This document shows, in pieces, positions 27,150 to 36,006 of a stretch of DNA of 64,000 nt; the stretch's first letter is position 1, and each line of letters opens with the position of its first letter. Under the pieces are notes generated by a model, which ran no database searches, had not been told where the DNA came from, and worked only from the letters and a program-made list of their open reading frames with translations. The translations under genes were made by a program, and so were the position numbers. The stretch is from positions 124,001 to 188,000 of the forward strand of contig NZ_BMFV01000003.1 in the NCBI RefSeq assembly GCF_014639255.1, given 5' to 3'. The stretch is from Pullulanibacillus pueri. Its GTDB lineage: Bacteria; Bacillota; Bacilli; Bacillales; Sporolactobacillaceae.

Positions 27150-28226
27150 ATGAAAATAACTATTGCAGTTCCTGTTTATAATAGAGAGGCTACACTAAAA
27201 AGTTGTTTGGATTCACTTATTAATCAAACTATGAATTCGGAGGAGTATGAAATCATCTGCGTTGATGATTGTTCCAATGATAAAAGCTTAGAAATATTAA
27301 ATGAATATAAAGAAAAGTATAATAATTTAAGAATCATAGTGAGGGAAAATAACTCTGGAGGGGCTAGTGAGCCAAGAAATGATGCTATTAAGGAGGCTAA
27401 TGGGGAGTATATATTTTTTGTTGACTCAGATGATTATATTGGAGAAGAGTCGTTAGAACGAATGTATAAATTTGCTTCTGGAAATAACACTGATGTACTT
27501 GTGATAAAAACTCGTGGCGTTAATGGACGCGGCGCTGCAAAGTCAATGTTTAAGAATGGAAATATTGAACAAGCTGAAATCATAGAAAATAGATTGTGCT
27601 ATACGTTAGGACCAGTAAAAATGTTTAAAAGATCATTTTTAGAAAAAAATGATATATTTTTTCCCACAGATATTAAAGTTAAAGAAGACCAAATATTTAT
27701 GATGCAGGCATATACTTTAGCTAGTGTAATTTCTATTTTGGCAGACTATGATTACTACTATGCCGTTAAACATGATGGTAATCATTTAGGACCTATCATT
27801 ATGCCACTTGATATTGAATTAAAGAGAATAGCAAGGGTAATTGATGTAATAGAGGAGGGAATTCAAAATATAAATTATAGAAATAAAGTAAAAGCAGAAT
27901 ATTTTAATAGAATATTAACATCTGATTGGACTAGCTTTTTCTATGAGAGGAAGGGTTGGTCATATGAACAGAAGAAAAGTTGGATGAATCTCTTTAGTGA
28001 TTATTTAAACAATAGTATCGATCGTAAAGTTGATGAATATATACTTAATCAATATAAATACAAAATAAAATGCTTCAGGGAAAATGACTTGGATAAATTA
28101 ATTAAATTAAGCTCTTTTGAAAAAAATATTTCTATGAATGATATTGTAAGAGTTGAAAATGGACTAATATTAGCAAGGTATGCAGAAGAGAATAAAAATA
28201 ATTCTTTTGAAGAGGAAATAAAATAG
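27150..28226 (+). CDS. tarS: TarS-like poly(ribitol-phosphate) beta-GlcNAc transferase, catalytic part
   Basis: 358 residues, a GT2 enzyme colinear with the N-terminal part of S. aureus TarS. ITIAVPVYNREATLKSCLDS opens the domain, VDDCSNDKSLEI and FFVDSDDYI supply the nucleotide and metal motifs, and VIKTRGVNGRGAAKSMFKNG matches the TarS stretch with KGVNGRG. KEDQIFMMQAY fits the catalytic SAEDQ region of TarS. The enzyme would add beta-GlcNAc to ribitol phosphate repeats. The frame stops at TAG (28224) just where TarS continues into its C-terminal domains; those continue in another frame (see next entry). ATG follows GGTGGGGA. Confidence 0.83.
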   Translation: MKITIAVPVYNREATLKSCLDSLINQTMNSEEYEIICVDDCSNDKSLEILNEYKEKYNNLRIIVRENNSGGASEPRNDAIKEANGEYIFFVDSDDYIGEESLERMYKFASGNNTDVLVIKTRGVNGRGAAKSMFKNGNIEQAEIIENRLCYTLGPVKMFKRSFLEKNDIFFPTDIKVKEDQIFMMQAYTLASVISILADYDYYYAVKHDGNHLGPIIMPLDIELKRIARVIDVIEEGIQNINYRNKVKAEYFNRILTSDWTSFFYERKGWSYEQKKSWMNLFSDYLNNSIDRKVDEYILNQYKYKIKCFRENDLDKLIKLSSFEKNISMNDIVRVENGLILARYAEENKNNSFEEEIK

Positions 28227-28672
28227 TAGTTAATCATTTAGATTCAACAAGTTATTTTATTGATACTTTGGAGTTTAAGAAAAACAGTTTTAGAATTACT
28301 GGACAAATTTCTCATAAATTATTACCAGGTCATGGTCAAAGTATAACACTCTTATTAAGGCATAGAACTAATAATAAGATGCAAATATTTAGTGTCAATA
28401 ATAGTATTTTTAATTATGGCTTTGATTTTACCATATTTTATAAGGAATTTGTATTCGATGAAAGTACTATTGGAGTTTGGGATGTATTTATTCTTTCAGA
28501 TTATAACGGTTATGTAGTTGAGAAAAGAATAGGTTCCCAGAGAAATGGTGATTATAAAAATGTCTTGGGAAAGGTTGTCTTTTCGTCCTTTGGTCAATAT
28601 TTTTCCGCTAAACCATACTTCACTACACCGTATGGTAACCTATCATTTGATACATGTCTTATAGAAGTTTGA
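28211..28672 (+). pseudogene. C-terminal TarS-type domain in a shifted frame
   Basis: From 28211 a frame offset by -1 from tarS is open for about 150 codons. It holds FRITGQISHKLLPGHGQSIT, IGVWDVFIL, a KRIGSQRN stretch and KPYFTTPYGNLSFDTCL. This matches in order the TarS segment that contains IWDVFLEV, VRVGNQRN and LTPYFTKDFNNISLYF (from memory). The only late start is TTG at 28268, with no ribosome binding site. The simplest reading is one ancestral tarS split by a single-base change near the AAAA at 28220-28223, giving a broken gene, a sequencing error or a programmed slip. The gene may also lack the last trimerisation part of TarS. Confidence 0.75.
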
Positions 28673-28856
28673 ACTGGTACAGTTGTTTAATTTATTGCAA
28701 TATTGACGTCTTTGAATCCCCGTTATTAAGATGTAAAATGAAATTAGGTTTTTAAATTTTCTTAAACACCTTATTAAAAGTAGGATGAAAAGGAAATCCA
28801 AAGTTCTTTTGAGTTGGATAAATATTGTTAAAATAATCTTTGTTATTATTAAAAAA
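28673..28856. other. Intergenic region between tarS remnant and the tagB promoter
   Basis: AT-rich sequence without an ORF or a recognisable terminator. The first recognisable element after the tarS region is the palindromic promoter at 28857-28890. Confidence 0.4.
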
Positions 28857-28890
28857 GAGGATTGAACTTTTCGTTCAATCCTCGTATAAT
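28857..28890 (+). promoter_or_regulatory. SigA promoter of tagB overlapped by a perfect 11-bp palindrome
   Basis: TTGAAC (28862-28867), a 17-base spacer and TATAAT (28885-28890) form a near-ideal promoter. The sequence from 28857 to 28883 is a perfect inverted repeat of 11 bases each side (GAGGATTGAAC and GTTCAATCCTC) with a five-base centre, so the -35 box lies in the left arm and the spacer holds the right arm. This is how a repressor operator would be placed. On the plus strand no T-run follows it, so it is not a normal terminator for the genes upstream. Confidence 0.72.
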
Positions 28891-28966
28891 GAATACTGTA
28901 CTTTTCATTACATTGAATTTTATTAGGTCATCTTTCTAGCTAACTAGTTAAAAGGAGTGATCTATT

Positions 28967-29131
28967 TTGAAAAAAATATTTAGAAATGTTTTGAATAGCC
29001 TTAATGCACATCTCGTCTATGAAAATAGGAAGTTGTCGTTAGAGGCTATTCATTTTGTTCATTGCAAACGTCGCTTTGAAGTTTTTATGAATAAAATAAA
29101 ATATGATTTGGTTTTGATGCAAAATGCTTAG
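28967..29131 (+). CDS. 54-residue small protein translationally coupled to tagB
   Basis: A TTG start eight bases after AAAGGAGTGA opens a 54-codon frame that ends by overlapping the tagB start (ATGCTTAG, eight bases shared). The product is basic, with an amphipathic start MKKIFRNVLNSLNAHLVYEN and a KRRFEVFMNKIKYDL stretch; there is no signal peptide or transmembrane segment. The tagB product aligns with full-length B. subtilis TagB from its first residues, so this is not a piece of tagB. I recognise no family. It may act as a coupling leader for TagB or as a small partner protein. Confidence 0.6.
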   Translation: MKKIFRNVLNSLNAHLVYENRKLSLEAIHFVHCKRRFEVFMNKIKYDLVLMQNA

Positions 29132-30320
29132 AGAACTAGTGATTGAACTTTACTTGTTTATGTTTAAATGTATATTTAATTTCTTAAAGGTGTTTCGTTT
29201 GCAGGACAAAGTGACTTTTGTTGTTTCTTTCCCACAGAATAGTGTGCCTCTTTATAAAGAAATGACTCAACATAACATTCCTGTAGAAGCTGTTTTTTTA
29301 TCGAAAACATCTTGTGCCGACGTATTAGAAAAGCAAACAGGTCATAATGTAATTTGTTTCGAAACATCGAATGTGATAGATATGCTACGTTCCATTTATC
29401 ATTTGGCCACTTCGAAACATGTCGTGATTGATAATTATTTTGGATTTTTAGCTGCGATTCAATTTAAGCCAGAAGTAAAGTGTGTACAATTATGGCATGC
29501 AGTGGGAGCTATTAAAACATTTGGTTTTAAAGATAAGTCAATCAAACATCGTTCTGAGCGCGCAAGAGAACGTTTTGAGAAGGTGTATAATAAGTTCGAT
29601 AAAGTAGTGGTCGGTTCGGAAGCCCTTGCTCATATTTTTATGGAGGCTTTTCATTTACCAGCTGATAAAATATTGAGAACTGGGGTGCCAAGAACGGATT
29701 TCTTTTATGATGTCTTGTCAAAGCAAAAAGTGGTGACAGCATTATATAAAAAGCATCCTGAACTTACGGATAAAAAAGTCATCCTATATGCCCCAACCTA
29801 TAGAGATCAGGAACTCAATGGGTTTAAGCTGAAGTTAGATATTGAAGATATGTACAAACAGTTAAAGGATGATTATGTTCTATTGTTGAAATTGCATCCA
29901 GCCATAAAATTGTCATTAGCATTAGATAATAAATTCGATGGTTTTGTATATGATTTCTCAGGCTATCCTGATATTAATGAGTTGTTATTAATTACCGATG
30001 TTCTTATTACGGACTATTCCTCGATTCCCTATGAATTTTCATTATTAAATAAGCCAATGATATTTTTCCCTTATGATTTGGAAGAATATACAAGAGATCG
30101 TGGACTTTGGGGTTCGTATCATGAGTTAGTCCCAGGTCCAGTTGTTTACGATTCATCTGATATACCAAGGATAATAAAACAGAATAAATTTGACTACAAT
30201 AGGATTCAAGAGTACTGTAACAAATGGAATTTTTATTCAAAAGGGAATTCAAGTGAAAATCTTGTGAACACTATGTTTGGTAAAGAAGTTCTTACTGTTG
30301 CACAAGAGGCACACAATTAA
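29124..30320 (+). CDS. tagB: Teichoic acid glycerol-phosphate primase
   Basis: 398 residues, colinear with B. subtilis TagB: a hydrophobic N-terminal amphipathic segment (ELYLFMFKCIFNFLKVF), VVIDNYFGFLAAI near 92-104, CVQLWHAVGAIKTFG near 123-137, GVPRTDFFYD, YAPTYRDQ, LLKLHPAIK and ITDYSSIPYEFS. It adds the first glycerol phosphate from CDP-glycerol to the ManNAc-GlcNAc lipid linkage unit at the membrane face. Its start overlaps the stop of the small upstream ORF and has no independent ribosome binding site of note, so coupling is likely. A terminator follows. Confidence 0.92.
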   Translation: MLRELVIELYLFMFKCIFNFLKVFRLQDKVTFVVSFPQNSVPLYKEMTQHNIPVEAVFLSKTSCADVLEKQTGHNVICFETSNVIDMLRSIYHLATSKHVVIDNYFGFLAAIQFKPEVKCVQLWHAVGAIKTFGFKDKSIKHRSERARERFEKVYNKFDKVVVGSEALAHIFMEAFHLPADKILRTGVPRTDFFYDVLSKQKVVTALYKKHPELTDKKVILYAPTYRDQELNGFKLKLDIEDMYKQLKDDYVLLLKLHPAIKLSLALDNKFDGFVYDFSGYPDINELLLITDVLITDYSSIPYEFSLLNKPMIFFPYDLEEYTRDRGLWGSYHELVPGPVVYDSSDIPRIIKQNKFDYNRIQEYCNKWNFYSKGNSSENLVNTMFGKEVLTVAQEAHN

Positions 30321-30347
30321 TTATTAATTATAAGTAATTGACGTTAG

Positions 30348-30386
30348 ACCGCTCTAACTTTAAAATAGGTTGAGCGGTTATTTGTT
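30348..30386 (+). terminator. Terminator after tagB
   Basis: ACCGCTC (30348-30354) and GAGCGGT (30372-30378) form the base of a stem. The inner part pairs partly, and a T-rich tail follows. Confidence 0.65.
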
Positions 30387-30466
30387 TATAATTTTAAATG
30401 CATACTTTTTTAAATTTGTAAAACTAACTGAAATTCTTTTTGCTTATATCAGTTCAATCGTTCACA

Positions 30467-30475
30467 TGGTATAAT
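30467..30475 (+). promoter_or_regulatory. Candidate extended -10 promoter of tagHG
   Basis: TGGTATAAT has a TGn extension and a perfect -10 box at 30470-30475, about 45 bases before the tagH start. No good -35 box was found. Confidence 0.45.
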
Positions 30476-30518
30476 TAAAAAGGATTTTGTCGATTAATTG
30501 CGATTTGGAAGTGAAAAA

Positions 30519-32288
30519 ATGACAAGTTCAGTCGTTGTAAAAAACGTAACAAAACGTTATAAATTGTATGGGAAAAATTCTGAAAAGATCATAGATGTTT
30601 TTACGGGCAATCAAGGTGAAGAATTTCTAGCTCTTAAGGATGTGAGTTTTACAGCTGAAAAAGGCGATGTAATTGGTATTATTGGTGTAAATGGATCCGG
30701 GAAATCGACACTTTCTAATATCATTTCTGGAGTAATTCCTCCGACTGAGGGAACTGTGAAATCTAAAGGGAAGACAGCATTGATAGCGATTGCATCCGGT
30801 TTGAATAATGAATTAACAGGAAGAGAAAACATTGAATTAAAATGTTTGATGTTAGGCTTTAGCAAGAAGGAAATTCGCGAATTGGAACCGGAAATCATTG
30901 AATTTGCTGAAATAGGGAAGTTCATTGATCAACCGGTTAAATCTTATTCAAGTGGGATGAAATCACGCCTTGGTTTCGCTATTTCAGTAACAGTTGATCC
31001 TGATATTTTGGTTATAGATGAGGCCTTATCCGTCGGTGATCAGGCGTTTGCAGAAAAGTGTTTGGATAAAATGAATAGCTTTAAGGAACAAGGAAAAACG
31101 ATTTTTTTTATTAGTCACTCGATTGGACAAGTTAAGCAATTCTGTGATAAAGCATTGTGGCTTGAAAATGGGACAGTCAGAGATTTTGGATTAATAGAGG
31201 AGATTGTTCCAAAATATCAGCAGTTTCTAAAGGAATATAAAATGATGACAGCTGAAGAAAAAAAAGCCTTTCAGCAGGGGAGATTAGGAAATAAAAGTAA
31301 TGTGAAACAACAAGAGAGCGAAAATGGAAAGGTTACTGAAAGTGGTGCTGAATATTCCACTGATAAGGATGTAGAAAACATCCCATTAAGAACAAAAGAA
31401 CGTCAAAAAAAGAGAAAGAATAAGCGTGGTAAGAAGAGTCTACTGATTATCATTGTATGTTTGCTAATCCTTATTATAGGAGGGATATTATTCAATTTGA
31501 ATAATGGGTCCTTCGATAGCCTTAAGTCTATATTTAATCAAAGCAGTAAAGGTGATTCCAGCAAAGGGCTTAGCAGTGATAATAAAGCAAATAATAAGAA
31601 ACAAGAAACTAAAGCGCAGCCTACCCAAGCAGAAATACAAGTGGCTGAAGATAAAAATGTTGAAATGGTTGTCGTGAATAAAAGTTTAGTTAATCTTCGT
31701 AGTAAGCCACAACTTACTAGTAATATTGTCGGAAGTGCTTCGTTAGGGGATGCCTTTACAATCTTGAAGAAACAAGCTGATGCTAATGAAGAGGACGTGA
31801 CTTGGTTTAATATAACACTTTCTGATGGCTCCAAAGCTTGGATTAGTTCATCAGTAGTCAAGAAAGTGAATAGTTACAACCATGAGGTTGAAACCATGCC
31901 ATCCGGTTTGAATGCCTTATTACAGGAAAGAAAACTTCCAACGACGTTAGAAGAATTATCAACACTATTTGATAGTCCTTTTGATGAAATTAGAAATGAT
32001 TATGCAGATCAAGTGATCAATCAAAGTGAAAGTGATCAAGTCGAAACCTTGAAGCTCCAGTCAGCATCTTTAGTCGGAGAGAAGAATTCATTAAAAGAAA
32101 TTGTCTTGAGTAGTATCAATCAAGATTATGATTTGAAAGCATGGAATGAAGAATTAGGGAATCCTGTTTTACAAAATCAATCTAATCCCGTGAGTATTTA
32201 TTTTATAAATCAAATGGAGATCAAAATATATATTGATGCCAATAGTCAGTCTATCAATAAAATTAGTCTTTCAATGATTGGAAATTAG
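30519..32288 (+). CDS. tagH: Teichoic acid export ABC transporter, ATP-binding subunit with SH3-like C-terminal domain
   Basis: 589 residues. The N-terminal ATPase has Walker A GVNGSGKST near 55-63, signature YSSGMKS near 143-149 and Walker B ILVIDEAL near 163-170. A basic linker leads to one transmembrane segment (SLLIIIVCLLILIIGGILF, near 307-325), then a low-complexity stretch and an extracellular SH3-like domain near 380-450 (SLVNLRSKPQLTSNIVGSA). This layout matches TagH of Bacillus. With TagG it moves the lipid-linked polymer across the membrane. ATG at 30519 is preferred to the in-frame TTG at 30498 because GGAAGTG stands at normal spacing. TagH lies before tagG here, the reverse of the usual order. 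Confidence 0.93.
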   Translation: MTSSVVVKNVTKRYKLYGKNSEKIIDVFTGNQGEEFLALKDVSFTAEKGDVIGIIGVNGSGKSTLSNIISGVIPPTEGTVKSKGKTALIAIASGLNNELTGRENIELKCLMLGFSKKEIRELEPEIIEFAEIGKFIDQPVKSYSSGMKSRLGFAISVTVDPDILVIDEALSVGDQAFAEKCLDKMNSFKEQGKTIFFISHSIGQVKQFCDKALWLENGTVRDFGLIEEIVPKYQQFLKEYKMMTAEEKKAFQQGRLGNKSNVKQQESENGKVTESGAEYSTDKDVENIPLRTKERQKKRKNKRGKKSLLIIIVCLLILIIGGILFNLNNGSFDSLKSIFNQSSKGDSSKGLSSDNKANNKKQETKAQPTQAEIQVAEDKNVEMVVVNKSLVNLRSKPQLTSNIVGSASLGDAFTILKKQADANEEDVTWFNITLSDGSKAWISSSVVKKVNSYNHEVETMPSGLNALLQERKLPTTLEELSTLFDSPFDEIRNDYADQVINQSESDQVETLKLQSASLVGEKNSLKEIVLSSINQDYDLKAWNEELGNPVLQNQSNPVSIYFINQMEIKIYIDANSQSINKISLSMIGN

Positions 32289-32330
32289 TTGTAATTAATA
32301 CTTAGGATATAGAGAAGAAAGGAACACTTT

Positions 32331-33152
32331 ATGGGTTCATTATTTACAGTTCTAAGAGAACAGATTAAAAGCTTTTATTTAATAAGAAGATTATCCTTTT
32401 ATGAGATGAAGAGTGAGAATAATAATAATTATTTGGGGATTCTTTGGGAACTTATAAACCCGGCCATCCAGATTGCAGTCTATGCATTTGTATTTGGTTT
32501 TGGAATGCGGGGTGGACATAGAGGGGCAGTAGAAGGTTCCGATTTTGTCAGTTGGCTCATTGCTGGATTCGCCTTATGGTATTTTGTCAATCAAGCCATT
32601 TTGCAGGGATCAAAATCTGTCTATACAAGAATTAGAATGGTAGCAAAAATGAGTTTTCCCATAAGTGTGATCCCTACTTATGTTATTTTTTCTAAGTTTT
32701 ATCAGCATCTTATGCTTTTGATTGTTGCCTTCATTTTTTTGCAGTTTACTGGGCATATACCTACAATACAGCTTATTCAATTACCCTATTTTATGTTTTC
32801 AACACTTGTTTTTTTAGTTGCTTTATCATTAATCACTTCAACACTCTCAACGGTGATACGTGATGTTCATATGCTCATTCAAGCGTTAATGAGAATGCTT
32901 TTATATTTAACGCCAGTTCTTTGGCTACCGGCTTTCACTGGTAAGTATGAGTTTATTATGTACATTATGAAATTAAATCCAATCTTTTATCTTGTTGAGG
33001 GCTATCGTTCAGCTTTGCTTGGTGGCCCTTCATGGTACATGTTAGAACATCTCGGGTATACGATTTACTTTTGGGTGGTAGTCATTATTTTATTCTTAGT
33101 CGGTTCAAAGGTTCATATAAAATTTAGGGATCGTTTTATAGACTTTTTATAG
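32331..33152 (+). CDS. tagG: Teichoic acid export ABC transporter, permease subunit
   Basis: 273 residues with six hydrophobic segments, an ABC-2 type polysaccharide exporter permease. The N-terminal amphipathic region YEMKSENNNNYLGILWELINP is typical of the TagG/RfbA group. It pairs with TagH encoded 42 bases upstream to export wall teichoic acid. The ATG follows GAAAGGAAC. The gene ends at a bidirectional terminator facing the convergent gtaB. Confidence 0.94.
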   Translation: MGSLFTVLREQIKSFYLIRRLSFYEMKSENNNNYLGILWELINPAIQIAVYAFVFGFGMRGGHRGAVEGSDFVSWLIAGFALWYFVNQAILQGSKSVYTRIRMVAKMSFPISVIPTYVIFSKFYQHLMLLIVAFIFLQFTGHIPTIQLIQLPYFMFSTLVFLVALSLITSTLSTVIRDVHMLIQALMRMLLYLTPVLWLPAFTGKYEFIMYIMKLNPIFYLVEGYRSALLGGPSWYMLEHLGYTIYFWVVVIILFLVGSKVHIKFRDRFIDFL

Positions 33153-33166
33153 AAATTATAGTAAAG

Positions 33167-33197
33167 AAAAGGAGCTGCCGTAACAGCTCCTTTTTTT
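33167..33197. terminator. Bidirectional terminator between tagG and gtaB
   Basis: AAAAGGAGCTG and CAGCTCCTTTTTTT form a perfect seven-base GC-rich stem with a six-base loop, flanked by A and T runs on the two sides. It can end tagG on the plus strand and gtaB on the minus strand. Confidence 0.85.
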
Positions 33198-34102
33198 CAT
33201 CTTAAAGAGTTGACTTTTTTGTTATGCTCATAATGATGAACTAAATCTTTTAACATTGTTAGAACATCGTCGCTTATTTCAGGATTTTCTAGGGCGAATG
33301 AACACACAGTTTGTAGAAAACCAAGTTTTTCACCCGTATCAAAACGTTGGCCATCCAAATTATAAGCATAAACATCTTCAATAGTATTTAACTTTTGAAT
33401 AGCATCTGTGAGTTGAATTTCGCCTCCGTTACCAATTTCCTTTTCATCAAGAAAATCAAATATTTTTGGGGTGAGAACATAACGACCAATAATCGCTAAA
33501 TTTGAGGGGGCGGTTCCTTGAACAGGTTTCTCAACAAATTTATTGACGGACACTAATCGGCCTGATGCCATGTCTTTTGGATCAATAATGCCATATCGAT
33601 GGGTTTGATCTTTAGGGACCTCTTGAACACCAATAATTGATGAATGGGTGGCTTCATATTGGTTAATGAGTTGCTTAAGACCAGGGGTTTCTCCACGGAA
33701 TATATCGTCACCAAGAAGCACAGCAAAAGGTTCATTTCCTATAAATTTTCTCGCACACCAGACAGCGTGACCCAGCCCTTTGGGTTCTTTTTGTCTAATA
33801 TAGTGAATCTCTGCTAAATGAGATGATTTTTGTACAGCATTAAGCAGTGTATCTTTACCCTTTGCTTCTAGTGTATGCTCCAACTCTGGAGAATTATCAA
33901 AATGGTCCTCAATAGCTCGTTTATTACGCCCAGTCACTATAATAATATCTTCAATTCCAGAGGCAACAGCTTCTTCTACAATATATTGAATGGCGGGTGT
34001 GTCTACAATCGGCAACATTTCTTTTGGCATAGCTTTTGTGGCGGGTAGAAAGCGAGTACCGAGCCCAGCAGCAGGAATGATTGCTTTACGTATTTTTTTC
34101 AA
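33197..34102 (-). CDS. gtaB: UTP-glucose-1-phosphate uridylyltransferase
   Basis: Makes UDP-glucose, used for glycolipid anchors and for glucosylation of wall polymers. About 301 residues, normal for GtaB/GalU. The nucleotide-binding signature [20 protein letters not shown] is near residues 9-28, [13 protein letters not shown] follows, and LGDDIF near 110 carries the metal-binding acidic residues. The start is TTG at 34102, since GAGGTGA lies just upstream at good spacing and the protein then begins (M)[14 protein letters not shown]; no ATG is available near it. It is the only minus-strand gene within the teichoic locus. Confidence 0.95.
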   Translation of the reverse strand: MKKIRKAIIPAAGLGTRFLPATKAMPKEMLPIVDTPAIQYIVEEAVASGIEDIIIVTGRNKRAIEDHFDNSPELEHTLEAKGKDTLLNAVQKSSHLAEIHYIRQKEPKGLGHAVWCARKFIGNEPFAVLLGDDIFRGETPGLKQLINQYEATHSSIIGVQEVPKDQTHRYGIIDPKDMASGRLVSVNKFVEKPVQGTAPSNLAIIGRYVLTPKIFDFLDEKEIGNGGEIQLTDAIQKLNTIEDVYAYNLDGQRFDTGEKLGFLQTVCSFALENPEISDDVLTMLKDLVHHYEHNKKVNSLR

Positions 34103-34249
34103 AAAACTCACCTCAAGAATCTTATTGTTAAAACGAATAACTATGTATAGCAATAAATTTAAATTATATTATAGCTTAATTAATTCTTGATTAACAACCA
34201 TATAGAACCATATAGATTATAAATTCCATTAATATGTCTATAATACACT

Positions 34250-34278
34250 TTGCTGAATTGAGGAATGAACTATATAAT
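34250..34278 (+). promoter_or_regulatory. SigA promoter of the stand-alone TagF gene
   Basis: TTGCTG at 34250-34255, 17 bases, and a perfect TATAAT at 34273-34278, about 45 bases upstream of the start codon. Confidence 0.6.
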
Positions 34279-34321
34279 GAAAGGTAGAGTGAAATGACTA
34301 AAAGGATGTATAGTAAAGCCT

Positions 34322-35632
34322 ATGAATGAACAACTAATAAAAGAGGATAATGTTCCCTTTGGCTCAGACATTGATGGACTTAAAGAAGAACACAGTAGAC
34401 AAGGAACTTCTCTATCCTTAAGGACTATTCCGAAAAGGTTTTTTGCTGTTCTAAAAAAGAATACAATATTGCAGCGTCTGTATTACTTTCTTTTTAAGTT
34501 AATGGGAAAACTCCCTGTAAAGAAGAAGCTCATTATGCTTGAAAGTTATCTTGGAAAGCAATATAGCTGTAATCCAAGGGCTATTTATGAGTATATGCGC
34601 GCCTATTATCCGGAATATACGTTGGTATGGAGTGTGGATGCTGGCTATCTCCAGTTTTTTAAAGACAAGAATATTCCCTATGTTAAACGTTTTTCACTGC
34701 AATGGTTATTATCAATGACACGTGCAAGGTATTGGATTACGAATAGCCGCCTGCCATTGTTACTTCCTAAGCCTAGCCACACCACTTATATTCAGACATG
34801 GCATGGGACGCCTTTAAAGCGCTTGGCCTCTGATATGGAAGAGGTTCATATGGCGGGCATGACCACTCAAAAGTATAAGGACGATTTCCATGAGGAATCA
34901 AGTAAGTGGGATTATTTAATTTCTCCAAATGCTTACTCGTCTGAAATCTTTAAACGTGCTTTTAATTTCAATAAAAAACTTATTGAATCTGGTTATCCTA
35001 GAAATGATTATTTATTTCATGCTAATGATGATAAGGTTATCCGTAATCTTAAGAAAAATTGCGGCCTTCCAATGAATAAGAAGGTCATCTTATATGCACC
35101 CACTTGGCGGGATGATCAATTCTATGAAAGTGGGAAGTACAAATTTGATTTAGAATTGGATTTAAATAAAATGAGGGATACCTTAGGGGAAGATTATATT
35201 ATTATGCTTAGAATGCATTATTTAGTGGCTGAAAATCTAGATCTATCCTCTTATAAAGGTTTTGCCTATGATTTCTCTAAATATGAAGATATAAGAGATT
35301 TGTATTTAATTGCTGATTTACTGATCACTGATTATTCCTCTGTTTTCTTTGACTACGGCATTCTTAAAAGACCGATGATCTTTTATGTCTATGATATCGA
35401 GACCTATCGTGATAAATTGCGTGGTTTTTACTTCGATTTTGAAAAGAAGGCACCTGGTCCACTTGTGAAAACGACAGAGGAAGTTATTCACACCATTAAA
35501 GCACTTGATCCAGATGAATTTAGTGGTTCTATACAGTTTAAGGAATTCTATGATCGTTTTTGTTATCTTGAAGATGGTTATGCTTCGAAAAGAGTGGTGG
35601 ATAAGATATTTCAAAAAAATAAAGTACTTTAA
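34322..35632 (+). CDS. TagF-type CDP-glycerol glycerophosphotransferase
   Basis: 436 residues, one transferase domain after an N-terminal segment of about 60 residues. Motifs: ESYLGKQYSCNPRAIYEYM near 75-93, YIQTWHGTPLKRLASDMEEV near 155-174, SGYPRNDYLF, YAPTWRDDQFY, MLRMHYLVAENLDL and ITDYSSVFFDYG. Both conserved histidines are present. It is the only TagF-type protein in the locus without an added GT2 or second transferase domain, so it is the best candidate for the plain poly(glycerol phosphate) polymerase or TarF-type step. It has its own promoter and terminator. Confidence 0.88.
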   Translation: MNEQLIKEDNVPFGSDIDGLKEEHSRQGTSLSLRTIPKRFFAVLKKNTILQRLYYFLFKLMGKLPVKKKLIMLESYLGKQYSCNPRAIYEYMRAYYPEYTLVWSVDAGYLQFFKDKNIPYVKRFSLQWLLSMTRARYWITNSRLPLLLPKPSHTTYIQTWHGTPLKRLASDMEEVHMAGMTTQKYKDDFHEESSKWDYLISPNAYSSEIFKRAFNFNKKLIESGYPRNDYLFHANDDKVIRNLKKNCGLPMNKKVILYAPTWRDDQFYESGKYKFDLELDLNKMRDTLGEDYIIMLRMHYLVAENLDLSSYKGFAYDFSKYEDIRDLYLIADLLITDYSSVFFDYGILKRPMIFYVYDIETYRDKLRGFYFDFEKKAPGPLVKTTEEVIHTIKALDPDEFSGSIQFKEFYDRFCYLEDGYASKRVVDKIFQKNKVL

Positions 35633-35658
35633 AGCCCTGTTATAAATGGGGCTTTTTT
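35631..35658 (+). terminator. Terminator after the stand-alone TagF gene
   Basis: AAAGCCC and GGGGCTTT pair around a short AT-rich loop and run into six T residues. The stem overlaps the stop codon. Confidence 0.7.
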
Positions 35659-36006
35659 GTGTGGTTTTTCACACAATGGAGGAGTTTTATTATCTTTTTG
35701 ATAGTCTTTAATGAATAATTATTAATCATTTTTTAAGAATTCATTTATATACTTGTAAGAGAATTTAATGCTAAAGAGATACATTACGGTATTGCAAAAA
35801 TTTATGTTAATTGAAAAAGTTCTCATCTATACGGTCTAAAAAAGACCAAATATATAGAAGGATTATGAAAAGGGTGAATTAGGCTTAAATTTTGTAGTAG
35901 CATCTTGAATTTGAAATATTTTTGTTCATTTAATCTCTACGTTTACTATTTTAATTTAAGGGGGATTAAAAAGAGAAGCTACCTAATTAAGGGAGTGGAA
36001 GTGTAG
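35659..36006. other. Intergenic region upstream of the large GT2-TagF fusion
   Basis: AT-rich and without an ORF. It contains a small hairpin (GGTCT, A-run, AGACC at 35833-35847). I could not place a convincing promoter, although the preceding terminator implies one is needed. Confidence 0.35.

Noticed and set aside
28857..28883. The perfect palindrome as a terminator for the tarS region
   Set aside because: No T-run follows on the plus strand, and the sequence fits a promoter with a 17-base spacer exactly.
28967..29131. The small ORF before tagB as a detached N terminus of TagB
   Set aside because: The downstream protein aligns with full-length TagB from its first residues, so nothing is missing.
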